This document shows, piece after piece, positions 14,717 to 23,813 of a DNA stretch of 64,000 bases (within the stretch, counting starts at the first letter, position 1; the number at the start of each line of letters is the position of its first letter). The DNA lies in contig JBBRAM010000016.1 of assembly GCA_038206765.1 (NCBI GenBank), positions 1 to 64,000 of the forward strand, written 5' to 3'. The translations under genes and the position numbers were made by a program. The notes beneath the pieces are model-generated. The model was not told the DNA's origin, did no database searches, and saw nothing but the letters and a program-made list of their open reading frames with translations. Origin of the DNA: UKL13-2 sp038206765 (GTDB lineage: Bacteria > Pseudomonadota > Gammaproteobacteria > Burkholderiales > Usitatibacteraceae).

Positions 14717-15058
14717 TCATACCCCAAGCGCTGCGGTATACATCGATAACTGCGGTATATATTTGGCATAAAAATCTCTGCACCCGTTCGGGTGTCCCCA
14801 TCGAAAGAATGTTTCAGTTTTTGCCGCTCTTCCGGTTGCATGAGCAACGTTGTTTTGTTCAATATAGCCGAAATACTGAACTCGACCAAGCCAAAAATAC
14901 AGCTGGCAATGCTCGGCTATTGCGAGATCTTGTGCAGCGCATCTAAAATCACCTAGCGCCCTTTGAAAAATGTAATCCCAACGCGTTGAGTAACCTCGTC
15001 GAAATGAAAGCGTAAAATAACTGCTTAGCGCAATCAACAACAACAAAATCAATATCAA
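14717..15058 (-). CDS. Hypothetical protein with N-terminal membrane segment
   Basis: A 113-residue frame with a TTG start. A GAGAGGG sequence lies about 8 bases upstream. Residues 1-17 are strongly hydrophobic (ILILLLLIALSSYFTL), then a soluble part rich in aromatic residues and His. No motif recognised. It is the first gene of the minus-strand accessory block, and its 5' end is 47 bases from the divergent GNAT gene. It may be real or a decayed gene; a reading frame overlapping its end on the same strand has no better support. Confidence 0.4.
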   Translation of the reverse strand: MILILLLLIALSSYFTLSFRRGYSTRWDYIFQRALGDFRCAAQDLAIAEHCQLYFWLGRVQYFGYIEQNNVAHATGRAAKTETFFRWGHPNGCRDFYAKYIPQLSMYTAALGV

Positions 15059-15105
15059 CTCCAGTACCCTCTCATTACACGCACCCCCTCACCCACCCCA
15101 CAAAA

Positions 15106-15582
15106 ATGACTTTCCAAATCCGTCCCGCTACCCCAGCCGACACCGAGACCATCTTCAATCTGATCACCCAACTCGGTGTTTATGAAAAACTCGAACACAT
15201 GATCACCGGCACCCCGGAAATGCTCAACGACGCGTTGTTCGGCCCCCGCCCTTGTTGCGAATGCGTGATTGCTACCGAGGATAGCCAACCCATCGGCTTC
15301 GCTCTCACTTTCACGACCTTTTCGACCTTCCTCTGCAAACCCGGCCTCTACCTCGAAGACTTGTTTATCATCCCTTCGGCGCGTGGCCACGGCTATGGAA
15401 AGTCGATCCTAAAATACCTCGCAACACAAGCACTGGCGCGGGGTTTCGGGCGGTTTGAGTGGCGAGTTTTAGATTGGAATACGCCTTCGATTGAGTTTTA
15501 CAAATCGTTGGGGGCGGCAATTCTCCCCGAATGGCACTTGGTACGAATGACGAACCCAGAAATGCTGGCGCTGGTAAAATAG
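15106..15582 (+). CDS. GNAT-family acetyltransferase, diamine/thialysine (SAT-like) type
   Basis: A 158-residue GNAT enzyme. The segment LEDLFIIPSARGHGYGKSIL (about 84-103) holds the acetyl-CoA loop and the LEDLF motif typical of spermidine/spermine and thialysine N-acetyltransferases. This is followed by RFEWRVLDWNTPSIEFYKSLGA. Polyamine or thialysine acetylation is therefore likely but not proven. The gene starts the plus-strand run leading to tldD-tldE-mltD; its stop lies 59 bases before the tldD ATG. Confidence 0.82.
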   Translation: MTFQIRPATPADTETIFNLITQLGVYEKLEHMITGTPEMLNDALFGPRPCCECVIATEDSQPIGFALTFTTFSTFLCKPGLYLEDLFIIPSARGHGYGKSILKYLATQALARGFGRFEWRVLDWNTPSIEFYKSLGAAILPEWHLVRMTNPEMLALVK

Positions 15583-15641
15583 CCGATAGGCCTTTTGAGT
15601 TGCCCCCTTTCGATTCCCCTTTCTTCAATCACGACAAAACA

Positions 15642-17090
15642 ATGACCGCCTCCTTCGAATCCATTTTTAAACGCGTTGCGCCTGCCGTTGATTTTTGCTC
15701 TTTCCGTTTTGTGGAAGAAACCACTGAAAAATGCTCAGTCCAGCAAAACATCGCAGAGCCGCCAATGACCTCAATTGATCGTGGTGTCATGATTACGGTG
15801 ATCGATAAAGGCGGCTACGGTTACGCAGCCACATCCGATATCTCCGAATCGGGTCTTCGCACCGCCGCGGCGCGTGCCCATGATTGGGCCAAGCTCACCG
15901 CTGGGCGCGGCGTTTGGGACTATTCCAAGATCGCAATGCCTAAATTAGATGTGCCTAAACATTACCAAAGCGTGGTGACCCAAAGCCCCGGCGCGATCAG
16001 CAAACGTGAAAAGTTTGAGATGCTGCAAGCAGAATCAGCGAAATCGAAAATTGATGATCGTATCGTTGATTGGGGTGCGAGCTTCTGGACGACGCATACC
16101 AAGCAGCTCTACATAACCGCGGACGGCGGCATGGTGCACCAAGAATTTGACTACATGGTGCCTGCGTTGTCCGTCACGGCGTTCGATAAAGGCGATGCCC
16201 AAACGCGATCATTCGGTGGGCGCTACAACGGGTTTTGCCAGCAAGGCGGTTTCGAGATTTTGGCGCGTTCCGGCTTTCACGGCGCGGGATTAACGACGGC
16301 GGAAGAAGCGTTGGCATTATTGGCAGCGCCCAATTGCCCGTCCGGCAAGATGGATGTGATCTTGATGCCTGATCAAATGATGTTGCAAATTCATGAATCT
16401 ATCGGTCATCCGCTGGAGCTGGATCGTATTTTGGGCGACGAGCGCAACTATGCGGGGACCAGCTTTGTGACGCTCGATATGTTTGGTCATTACCAATATG
16501 GCTCGCCACTCCTGAATGTAACTTACGACCCGACGATGAGCCACCAGTTTGCATCATTCGCGTTCGATGACGACGGCACAAAAGCCGAGAAACAATTTGT
16601 GATCGAAGCCGGTGTATTGAAGCGCCCGCTCGGCGGGACAATCTCCCAAGCGCGCGCGGGCATGGACGGTGTGGCGAATTCACGTGCGTGTTCCTGGAAC
16701 CGTGCGCCGATTGATCGTATGGCGAATTTAAATATCGAGCCCGGCACAGCCTCGCTGGACGAGATGATTGCCTCAATTGGTGACGGCGTGTTAATGCGCA
16801 CCAATGTTTCATGGTCGATTGACGATTCACGCAATAAATTCCAGTTTGGCTGCGAGATGGGCAATGTGATTAAAAACGGCAAGCTTGGTGGTGTGGTGAA
16901 AAACCCCAACTATCGCGGTATTTCGGCGACCTTCTGGCGCTCGTTAGCGATGGTCGGTAACGTGGGCACCCAAGAAGTGATGGGCACACCCTATTGCGGT
17001 AAGGGCGAGCCGAATCAGGTGATCCGCGTCGGGCATGCGAGCCCGGCTTGTAAGTTTGCGGGGATTGATGTGTTTGGTGGGGAGAGCTAG
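15642..17090 (+). CDS. tldD: TldD-family zinc metalloprotease
   Basis: A 482-residue TldD, the catalytic half of the TldD/TldE protease, which degrades unfolded small peptides and matures RiPPs such as microcin B17. The H-E-x-x-x-H motif is at residues 251-256 (HESIGH), and the downstream zinc Cys is at about 452 (TPYCGKGEPNQ), matching the E. coli layout in spacing. Length equals that of E. coli TldD. The ATG at 15642 is chosen because upstream codons overlap the GNAT gene. Followed 113 bases later by tldE. The sequence around the active site (HESIGHPLELDR) differs from the common HEAVGHGLEGD form, so it belongs to a divergent branch. Confidence 0.88.
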   Translation: MTASFESIFKRVAPAVDFCSFRFVEETTEKCSVQQNIAEPPMTSIDRGVMITVIDKGGYGYAATSDISESGLRTAAARAHDWAKLTAGRGVWDYSKIAMPKLDVPKHYQSVVTQSPGAISKREKFEMLQAESAKSKIDDRIVDWGASFWTTHTKQLYITADGGMVHQEFDYMVPALSVTAFDKGDAQTRSFGGRYNGFCQQGGFEILARSGFHGAGLTTAEEALALLAAPNCPSGKMDVILMPDQMMLQIHESIGHPLELDRILGDERNYAGTSFVTLDMFGHYQYGSPLLNVTYDPTMSHQFASFAFDDDGTKAEKQFVIEAGVLKRPLGGTISQARAGMDGVANSRACSWNRAPIDRMANLNIEPGTASLDEMIASIGDGVLMRTNVSWSIDDSRNKFQFGCEMGNVIKNGKLGGVVKNPNYRGISATFWRSLAMVGNVGTQEVMGTPYCGKGEPNQVIRVGHASPACKFAGIDVFGGES

Positions 17091-17203
17091 ATTCCATCGG
17101 TGCTTTAATGCTTTAACCTTCATCGCAGCGAAAATTAACGACCGGAAATTTGGCACGGCATTGTCAAAAATGAATTTTTCTTGCTCTCAACAATCAAAAG
17201 ACC

Positions 17204-18526
17204 ATGCAAACTTATTTCTACCAACTAGCCAACTTTATCCAAACGCTGCTCACAATAGGCGAAGCCACCCTCACCAATTTATCCGCTGAAGAATCCAACT
17301 TTGTACGCTTCAACAAAAGCGCAGTTCGGCAAGCGGGTTCGATTAAGCAGATCGGCATAACGATTGCGCTGATCAATAACCAGCGCCGCGCGGAATCACG
17401 CCTGACGCTTTCTGGCAACCGCGAGAGCGATGAAGGCTTGGTTCGGGCTGCCATCGATACATTGCGCCGCGACTTGGACGATCTGCCAGCAGATCCTTAT
17501 CTGCTCTATAACACGACCCCGCAATCAACCGAAAAAATCGGCGAATCATCATTGCCAACCGACGCTGAAATGCTCGATCAAATTTTGGCGGCCGGTCGCG
17601 GTAAAGATTTGGTTGGCTTGTTCGCGTCGGGTGCGATTTACAAGGGCTTTGCGAATTCATTGGGGCAACGCAATTGGCATCGGGTAGATAATTTCAATTG
17701 CGAATGGTGTCTATATCACACCGCCGACAAAGCCGTGAAATCAGGCTATGCAGGCACGCATTGGGTCGCGGCTGAATTTGAAAAAAAGATGGCGCAGGCG
17801 GCAACGCAGCTCGCTATTTTGCAGCGCCCGGCGAAATCGCTCACGCCCGGCCAATATCGCTCTTACCTTTCCCCGTCGGCATTAAATGAAATTGTCGGCC
17901 TGCTGTCTTGGGGTGGATTCGGCATTAAATCGCAACGAAATAAACAGAGCCCGCTGTTGAAATTAGAAGACGGCAGCGAATCATTGCATGCCTCGATTTC
18001 GCTGGTCGAAAACGCCAAGAATGGCGTGGCTGCTGGGTTTCAAGGCGATGGCTTCATTAAGGCGCCGTCTGTTTCATTGATCGAAGCTGGCAAACACGCT
18101 GGTGCGCTCATCAGCCCTCGTTCAGCGCGTGAGTTCGGTATCGAAACCAATGGCGCGAACGGCAGCGAATCACCGGAATCACTTGACATGGCCGCTGGCA
18201 CGCTGGCCCACGCCGACGTTCTCAACACGCTCGGCACGGGCATCATGATCGGCAATCTTTGGTATTTGAATTATTCGGATCGCGCCGGTTGCCGGATGAC
18301 AGGTATGACCCGCTTTGCGACTTTCTGGGTCGAAAACGGCGAAATCGTTGCACCGCTGAACGTGATGCGCTTCGATGATTCGGCATATCGGGTGCTGGGC
18401 CAAAACTTATTGGGCTTAACTGCCGAACGCGATTGGCTGATCGATTCAAGTAGTTATGGAGAGCGCTCAACCGGCTCGTCGCGCATGCCGGGTGCGTTGG
18501 TTAACGATTTTTCGCTAACGTTATGA
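17204..18526 (+). CDS. TldE/PmbA-family protein, partner of TldD
   Basis: A 440-residue member of the TldD/PmbA family lacking an HExxxH motif, so it is the non-catalytic TldE-like subunit that closes the TldD proteolytic chamber. Recognisable parts are FVRFNKSAVRQAGSIKQIG near the start and the C-terminal GNLWYLNYSDRAGCRMTGMT and VENGEIVAPLNVMRFDDS. It is clearly paired with the preceding tldD and its stop overlaps the start of the lytic transglycosylase gene by 4 bases (ATGA), implying translational coupling. Confidence 0.88.
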   Translation: MQTYFYQLANFIQTLLTIGEATLTNLSAEESNFVRFNKSAVRQAGSIKQIGITIALINNQRRAESRLTLSGNRESDEGLVRAAIDTLRRDLDDLPADPYLLYNTTPQSTEKIGESSLPTDAEMLDQILAAGRGKDLVGLFASGAIYKGFANSLGQRNWHRVDNFNCEWCLYHTADKAVKSGYAGTHWVAAEFEKKMAQAATQLAILQRPAKSLTPGQYRSYLSPSALNEIVGLLSWGGFGIKSQRNKQSPLLKLEDGSESLHASISLVENAKNGVAAGFQGDGFIKAPSVSLIEAGKHAGALISPRSAREFGIETNGANGSESPESLDMAAGTLAHADVLNTLGTGIMIGNLWYLNYSDRAGCRMTGMTRFATFWVENGEIVAPLNVMRFDDSAYRVLGQNLLGLTAERDWLIDSSSYGERSTGSSRMPGALVNDFSLTL

Positions 18527-20553
18527 TGCGGCCTATGGTGCGGCTCATGGTGCGGATTATGTTTCAGCCTAAAGTGCGGTTTCTAGTTCGGGTTGTGACC
18601 CAATCCGTCGCGATGTTGCCGTCCGCGAAATTTTCGGCGGTGAATGCAAGGTTAGCGCTGCGTGCTGTTGCATTTATTTTTGGCGCTAGCGTGTATGCGA
18701 CGGTTGCCCAAAATACGCCGCAGGTCACCACACCGCTGCCGACAGCTAACGCAACCGCCGTAAATGTAAATCAATCGCTGTCGGCGAACGCAGCGGCTCT
18801 CGCAGCAGCAAATGCATCCGCCATTGTCAGTGCGGCCGCTGCAGCACACGCGGCCAATTCAGCGAATCCCGCCAATTCATCACATGCACCTTCGGTTTCC
18901 GCCGACGCCCCGGCCGGTTCACTCACCGAATTGTTCAATACCTTTGTGGCCGAACAAACGCCACCGATCCCGCAAGACGATGCCGATCTTTGGCAGCGCA
19001 TCCGCCGCGGGTTTGCAATGGAGCCATTGGCCTCCCCACTGGTGCAGGATCAGGAGCAGTGGTATGCAACGCGGCAGGATTATATTCGCCGCTTCGTTGA
19101 ACGCGGCTCGAAGTACATGTACCACATTGTTGAAGAGGTCGAGCGCCGTAAAATGCCGACCGAGATTGTGTTGCTGCCGATTATCGAGAGCGCATTCAAT
19201 CCGCAAGCTTATTCTCGCGCAGCGGCTTCGGGCATGTGGCAGTTTATTCCGTCCACCGGAACGCACTTCGGTTTAAAGCAGGATTACCTGACCGATCATC
19301 GGCGTGATGTGTTGCTCTCAACCGATGCTGCACTCGATTATTTGCAAAAACTTTACGGCATGTTTAACTCGTGGGAGCTGGCTTTAGCGGCCTACAACTG
19401 CGGCGAAGGCTGCGTCGGGCGGGCCATCGCCGCCAACCAACGCAAAGGCTTGCCGACCGATTTCATTAACCTGAATTTGCCCAACGAAACCCGTAGTTAC
19501 GTACCCAAACTGATCGCGGTGAAAAATATTATTCTCTCACCGGCCACCTATGGAATCGAGCTGAACAGTGTGCTCAATCAGCCGTATTTTATTAAAGTCG
19601 CCGCGCCGGAAAAAATTGACGTGAAGCTTGCCGCACGATTAGCGGAAATGCCTGAGGCTGATTTTTCAGCGCTAAACCCAGCGTTTAACAAACCAGTAGC
19701 CGCCAACACCAATTATTTTTTGGTACCGACCGCGCAGGCAGAGGTGTTTAAAACGAATCTCGATTTATACCGCTCGCTCAACGGGCCGATGGTCTCGTGG
19801 CAAACCGTCACCGCCAAACGCGGCGAATCGATTGACCGTATCGCCAAGCGCTACGGCATGACAGGTTCTTATCTACGCGCTACCAACATCGGCGTGAAAG
19901 AACGCAAAGGTAAATTGACCGCCCCCGCTTCGTTCATGGTGCCAATGGCAAAAGAGGCCAAAATTATTGACGCGACCTTGGATAAAAAGGAAGAGTTGCG
20001 AGCGTCGGCGCCCCTGCCCGGTAGCCTCCCATCTACATTGGCGCCGTCCGCCCCGGCAGCAGCACTGGCATCGATAAGCGCATCTACAGCTGACGCTCAA
20101 ACTCAAGCCCAAGCAGCTTCCGAGCCGCCAGCTGTCCTGAGCAATGCATCCATTCCCTATAGCTATCAGGTTCAGCCGGGCGATACGCTGTTCTCTGTTT
20201 CTAAACGCTTTGGTCTAACCGTTGCGGCGTTGAAACAACTTAACGGTATGCCCGAAAATAGTTTGCAATCGGGGCAAATATTGAAACTGCTGCCGAATGA
20301 AAAACTAATCCCAAATGAAAATTTGACCACCCCCGTTGCAGTAAGTGCCGTTGCCGCTGTTCGCACGCCGCCGCGTGCGTCGCTCATCCGCGTCAAAACG
20401 CCACCGCCTGTTAAAAACTATACGGTAAAGAACGGCGATTCCTTATTCGCGATTGCGCAAAAATTTGCTGTCAGCATCGACGAATTAAGGCGTTGGAATA
20501 AGCTATCCGCTAAGGCAGTGATTCGGCCGGGCGCGAAGCTACGCGTATCTTGA
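18523..20553 (+). CDS. MltD-like membrane-bound lytic transglycosylase with LysM domains
   Basis: A 676-residue murein hydrolase. A probable export signal ends near residue 63, preceded by an odd Met/Arg/Val-rich extension that suggests the true start could be further in. An Ala/Asn/Ser-rich linker covers 85-125. The SLT domain (about 195-325) has the catalytic Glu at 222 in LPIIESAFNPQA and the motif AAYNCGEG. Three LysM repeats follow, the first degenerate (near 430) and two good ones (about 545-590 and 632-676). It cleaves glycan strands of peptidoglycan to give anhydromuropeptides. Coupled to tldE by a 4-base overlap. Confidence 0.88.
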   Translation: MMRPMVRLMVRIMFQPKVRFLVRVVTQSVAMLPSAKFSAVNARLALRAVAFIFGASVYATVAQNTPQVTTPLPTANATAVNVNQSLSANAAALAAANASAIVSAAAAAHAANSANPANSSHAPSVSADAPAGSLTELFNTFVAEQTPPIPQDDADLWQRIRRGFAMEPLASPLVQDQEQWYATRQDYIRRFVERGSKYMYHIVEEVERRKMPTEIVLLPIIESAFNPQAYSRAAASGMWQFIPSTGTHFGLKQDYLTDHRRDVLLSTDAALDYLQKLYGMFNSWELALAAYNCGEGCVGRAIAANQRKGLPTDFINLNLPNETRSYVPKLIAVKNIILSPATYGIELNSVLNQPYFIKVAAPEKIDVKLAARLAEMPEADFSALNPAFNKPVAANTNYFLVPTAQAEVFKTNLDLYRSLNGPMVSWQTVTAKRGESIDRIAKRYGMTGSYLRATNIGVKERKGKLTAPASFMVPMAKEAKIIDATLDKKEELRASAPLPGSLPSTLAPSAPAAALASISASTADAQTQAQAASEPPAVLSNASIPYSYQVQPGDTLFSVSKRFGLTVAALKQLNGMPENSLQSGQILKLLPNEKLIPNENLTTPVAVSAVAAVRTPPRASLIRVKTPPPVKNYTVKNGDSLFAIAQKFAVSIDELRRWNKLSAKAVIRPGAKLRVS

Positions 20554-20584
20554 CCTGGCTGAGCGTCTCAAAATGAGCACACCA

Positions 20585-20620
20585 CGGGCGTTTCCAACCA
20601 AAAGTGGCTGGAAACGCCCG
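20585..20620. terminator. Hairpin between convergent genes
   Basis: A perfect 12-bp stem (cgggcgtttcca / tggaaacgcccg) with a 12-base loop, lying 31 bases after the mltD-like stop. No T-run follows on either strand, so it could be a weak terminator or mRNA 3' stabiliser. Confidence 0.5.
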
Positions 20621-20698
20621 CTGACACTCGAGTTTCATTGCTAGAAGTAGCCATTACTGGTAACCAGTTCATCCAGCGTTGGGTCGCAGCCAACAAAA

Positions 20699-22216
20699 TC
20701 AGTCGCGTCCGTTTGCCTGACCGCGAATTTCACCGCCCGGAAACGTCGCGCTATGCGCATTGAAATACATGCCGTCGGCGGAAAAGGCTGCCGCCTGCGC
20801 AGCATTTAGTTTTTGAGTGGGCGATGCGCTCCACACGCCTGAATTCAACACAAACGGTACTGTAACCGGACCACTAGCCCCGATAGCGCCAGTATGCATA
20901 TGGCCGGCCGTTGCCGTCATGCCGGTTGTGGTCATGTTCACCGCGAAGCTTCCAGTCACGGGGTCGAACTCGGCGCGGCCACGGCCGGTGGCGACCGACG
21001 CATTGGTTGGCACTTCCTGGCTGGAACTCAAATTGGCGGTACGAATGACTTTGCCGATTTGGCCGCGAAGTTCTCCACCGGGGAATGTGGCGCTGTGTAC
21101 ATTCGCGTACATATCACCAGACAGGAGTGAACGATATTGCGCCAACGTGAGAGTGGTAGTGGGCATGGTCCAAACCGCATTGTTGGTAGCAGATTTTGTA
21201 AATGGAAAAGTGACCGGCCCTGCAGCTCCGAATGCGCCGGTATGAATGTGCGCGGCAACGGCGGGCGCACTGGTGGTGATGGAGCCTGATGCAATGAGTG
21301 TGATTGGATCAATCAAAATACGCGCGGTGGCAGTTTCGGTTGAGGCATTGGGCGGCACCTCTTGGTTGCCAGACAACGTCACGTCAATGACATCAATCCC
21401 GATCTGACCTCGGCTTTCACCACCGGGCGAGCCGGGGCTGTGGACATTAAAATAGAGATTGCCCGCCAGCAGGCTTTGATATTGTGATGCGGTGAGTGTG
21501 GCGCCCGGTGCAGAGACCCATACGCCGCTACCGGGGGCCGTTTCAGTCAATGGAACGATGACGGGGCCATTTGCGCCAACCGCACCCTCATGAATATGCG
21601 CCGCTACACCGGCTACGCCGTTGGTGACCAAACGCGCGGTTAAAGATCGTGCTGACGGTTCAACCGCCAACACTGCCGTGCCTGTCGCGGCGCTACCGGT
21701 GCCGGGATTTTCCTGAGAAGCCGTGAGCGTCGCAGTACGTGTCGTGACACCAACCTGCCCGCGAATTTGGCCGCCAGGGAACGAGGTGCTATGCACATTC
21801 GCATACAAGGCGCCGCTCGGCAGCGCGATCCGCAAATCAGTACTGAGTATGGTGTTGGCGGCGACTGCCCAGATGCCACTGCCGGTGGGTGACTCGATTA
21901 ATGGAATAACCACGGGTCCGTTGGAGCCCGCGTTGCCAAGATGCAAATGTGCAGCGTTTCCCGCAATACCACTGGTGACGACTGAACCAGTCAGCTCGCC
22001 TGAGGAAAGATTTAATTTGAATGAGGCCGTGCCGGTTGCTGAGGTTAGCGCCGGCGGGTTTTCCTGTGCCCCGGTAAGGGCTGCGGTGTAGGTAAGGCTG
22101 GTAATCGTCGCCTCAGGTGGTGGCGGCACGTACGCATCACCGCCGTTACAACCGTTCAAAACCAATGCGCTGATGATCGAAAACAATCCAAACGAAAACC
22201 GATTTAATGTGCTCAT
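20699..22216 (-). CDS. Lipoprotein with four CHRD domains
   Basis: A 505-residue exported protein. The start at 22216 follows AAAGGAG. The signal ends in a lipobox (LVLNGC). Four tandem repeats of about 110-118 residues are CHRD domains. Each contains L-x-G-x-Q-E-x-P, then A-x-H-x-H-x-G-x-x-G-x-x-G-P-V, and ends with Y-x-N-V/A-H-S-x-x-x-P-G-G-E/Q-x-R-G-Q. CHRD domains occur in chordin and many bacterial surface proteins with unknown ligands; the paired His suggest metal binding. The protein should be anchored in the outer membrane. No partner gene adjoins it. Confidence 0.85.
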   Translation of the reverse strand: MSTLNRFSFGLFSIISALVLNGCNGGDAYVPPPPEATITSLTYTAALTGAQENPPALTSATGTASFKLNLSSGELTGSVVTSGIAGNAAHLHLGNAGSNGPVVIPLIESPTGSGIWAVAANTILSTDLRIALPSGALYANVHSTSFPGGQIRGQVGVTTRTATLTASQENPGTGSAATGTAVLAVEPSARSLTARLVTNGVAGVAAHIHEGAVGANGPVIVPLTETAPGSGVWVSAPGATLTASQYQSLLAGNLYFNVHSPGSPGGESRGQIGIDVIDVTLSGNQEVPPNASTETATARILIDPITLIASGSITTSAPAVAAHIHTGAFGAAGPVTFPFTKSATNNAVWTMPTTTLTLAQYRSLLSGDMYANVHSATFPGGELRGQIGKVIRTANLSSSQEVPTNASVATGRGRAEFDPVTGSFAVNMTTTGMTATAGHMHTGAIGASGPVTVPFVLNSGVWSASPTQKLNAAQAAAFSADGMYFNAHSATFPGGEIRGQANGRD

Positions 22217-22250
22217 TTCATGCTCCTTTTTACGATTAGCCAAATTACCC

Positions 22251-22322
22251 TTAATTTCCTTCGCTGCCTCAATTACCTTAGCTGCGTTAATTTCCTTAAC
22301 TGCGTTAATTTCCTTAATTGCC
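22251..22322. repeat. Tandem repeat, about 18-bp unit, four imperfect copies
   Basis: Units of the form ttaatttccttaactgcg repeat upstream of the CHRD gene start. They lie within its likely promoter/leader. The last copies are the most alike. Confidence 0.7.
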
Positions 22323-22946
22323 TATGTTCATCAAATGACTTTACCCGCTTTATTTGCCTTGCTTATTCCGGTGGCAGCTGATGTTGTGGGGTCGGTGATG
22401 AAGCATCTGAATGAAAATATTAAAAATAGAAGCGTTAACGATGTTCAATTGCAAAACCATAGCGATCAATTATGCCGATTCAGTATAAACACTGGTGTCA
22501 ATCGGCATACGATTGAAGCGGGCATATGGATGCAGACTGGATGTAGCAAGATTCAAATTGGGATCGTCTCAGGAAATAGGCGATAAAGCACTTCAAGCCG
22601 GTTGCAGCGGCCGAGACCGCTCGATTAGCCCGAGCTGGCGCTGCCACCGAGATTGTCAGTGCCGCAGTCGCTGGCTTGCCCCCATCACCGCCACGCCACA
22701 GGTCACCACCCGCCATTCGTCAATTTGCCATTCTCCGGACGCGGGAAGACGCATATTGCAGTAGCGCGTCATCAAGCGGTGTGTTTGTAAAAAGCTAGTT
22801 CAGAGGAGGAAGCATTAAAACCTTCGCCACCGCCCAACCGATGCAGCGCCACGGGTAGTCGCTAGATGTTAGCGCTAGCAGCAGCTTCTTTGCTTAGATG
22901 CTCTAGTCCTGAATGACTCTTTTGCACAGGTATCAACTGGGAAATA
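22323..22946. other. Intergenic region without a supported gene
   Basis: About 620 bases. Open frames across it lack motifs and start signals, and one contains the tandem repeat translation. I see no tRNA-like fold or clear hairpin. The promoter of the CHRD gene should lie here. Confidence 0.5.
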
Positions 22947-23564
22947 TCAAACCACAAATTTCAAAATCGCGAAATAATGAATCACTGCTCCGCAGAGTAC
23001 AAACAAATGCCAAATTCCGTGCCAGTGTTTAAATTTATCATCAAAGAAATAAAACACTGTGCCAAGGGTGTAGACCACGCCGCCAGCCGCCACCCAGATG
23101 AAGCCGGTCCACGTTAGCGCATCAATCATTGGCACGACACCAATCACGGCTAACCAGCCCATAACGACATAAATCACGAGCGAGGGGTAACGCTGGCCTC
23201 GTGCCAGCGTAAGTTCTTGCACAATGCCAAGCAAAGCTAAGCCCCACACGACACCGAACAGCGACCAGCCCCACGGTCCGTGCAAAGTGACGAGCGTGAA
23301 TGGCGTGTAGGTTCCGGCAATGAGCAGATATATGGCGCTGTGGTCGAGCTTGCGAAAGACGGTTTTGGTCTTGCCGCGGGTGCTGTGATAGAGCGTGGAA
23401 ATGCTAAATAGCAAAACAAGGGTTGCGCCGTAAATGGCGAAGCTCACGATGTGCAATGCGTTACCGCGCAGTGCGCCCTGAACAATCAGCACAGTCGCCC
23501 CGGCGATTGCCAAGAGCGCGCCTAGCAGATGTGTAAAGCTGTTAAATCGTTCGCCGTGGTACAT
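22947..23564 (-). CDS. Haemolysin III family (PAQR/TrhA) membrane protein
   Basis: A 205-residue integral membrane protein with seven predicted helices. The family signatures are present: ERFNSFTHLLGALLA near the start, STLYHS at about 56-61, KLDHSAIYLLIAGTYTPF at about 72-89 and the C-terminal HGIWHLFVLCGAVIHY. The conserved His/Asp positions form the PAQR zinc site. Bacterial members (HlyIII/TrhA/YqfA) act in membrane energetics or lipid homeostasis; a direct haemolysin role is doubtful. Single gene. Confidence 0.9.
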   Translation of the reverse strand: MYHGERFNSFTHLLGALLAIAGATVLIVQGALRGNALHIVSFAIYGATLVLLFSISTLYHSTRGKTKTVFRKLDHSAIYLLIAGTYTPFTLVTLHGPWGWSLFGVVWGLALLGIVQELTLARGQRYPSLVIYVVMGWLAVIGVVPMIDALTWTGFIWVAAGGVVYTLGTVFYFFDDKFKHWHGIWHLFVLCGAVIHYFAILKFVV

Positions 23565-23813
23565 GGCATCCTTTATGGTTTGATCCAGCGTTTGAATTTG
23601 ACTTGGTTTGGCTTTTAGTAATAATTCTATGTGATGACGATATCCATGGACCCTATGTGCTGGCTCCAGGCACCGGCCTCAAGAAATTGTTTTTAGCACT
23701 AACTTTAATTACCGGTTTTACCGGTGGTGTACAAATAGCTTTTCAGCGCAAAAGATAGAATACACCGTCAAAATAACAACACGATGTCAGTCATGTAGGG
23801 CTCTAGCTGATGG

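Noticed and set aside
15055..15390. Minus-strand frame over the GNAT gene
   Set aside because: Shadow of the GNAT gene on the opposite strand, whose motifs are conserved.
22173..22586. Plus-strand frame upstream of the CHRD gene
   Set aside because: It overlaps the start of the CHRD gene and reads the 18-bp tandem repeat as a hydrophobic run; no ribosome site.
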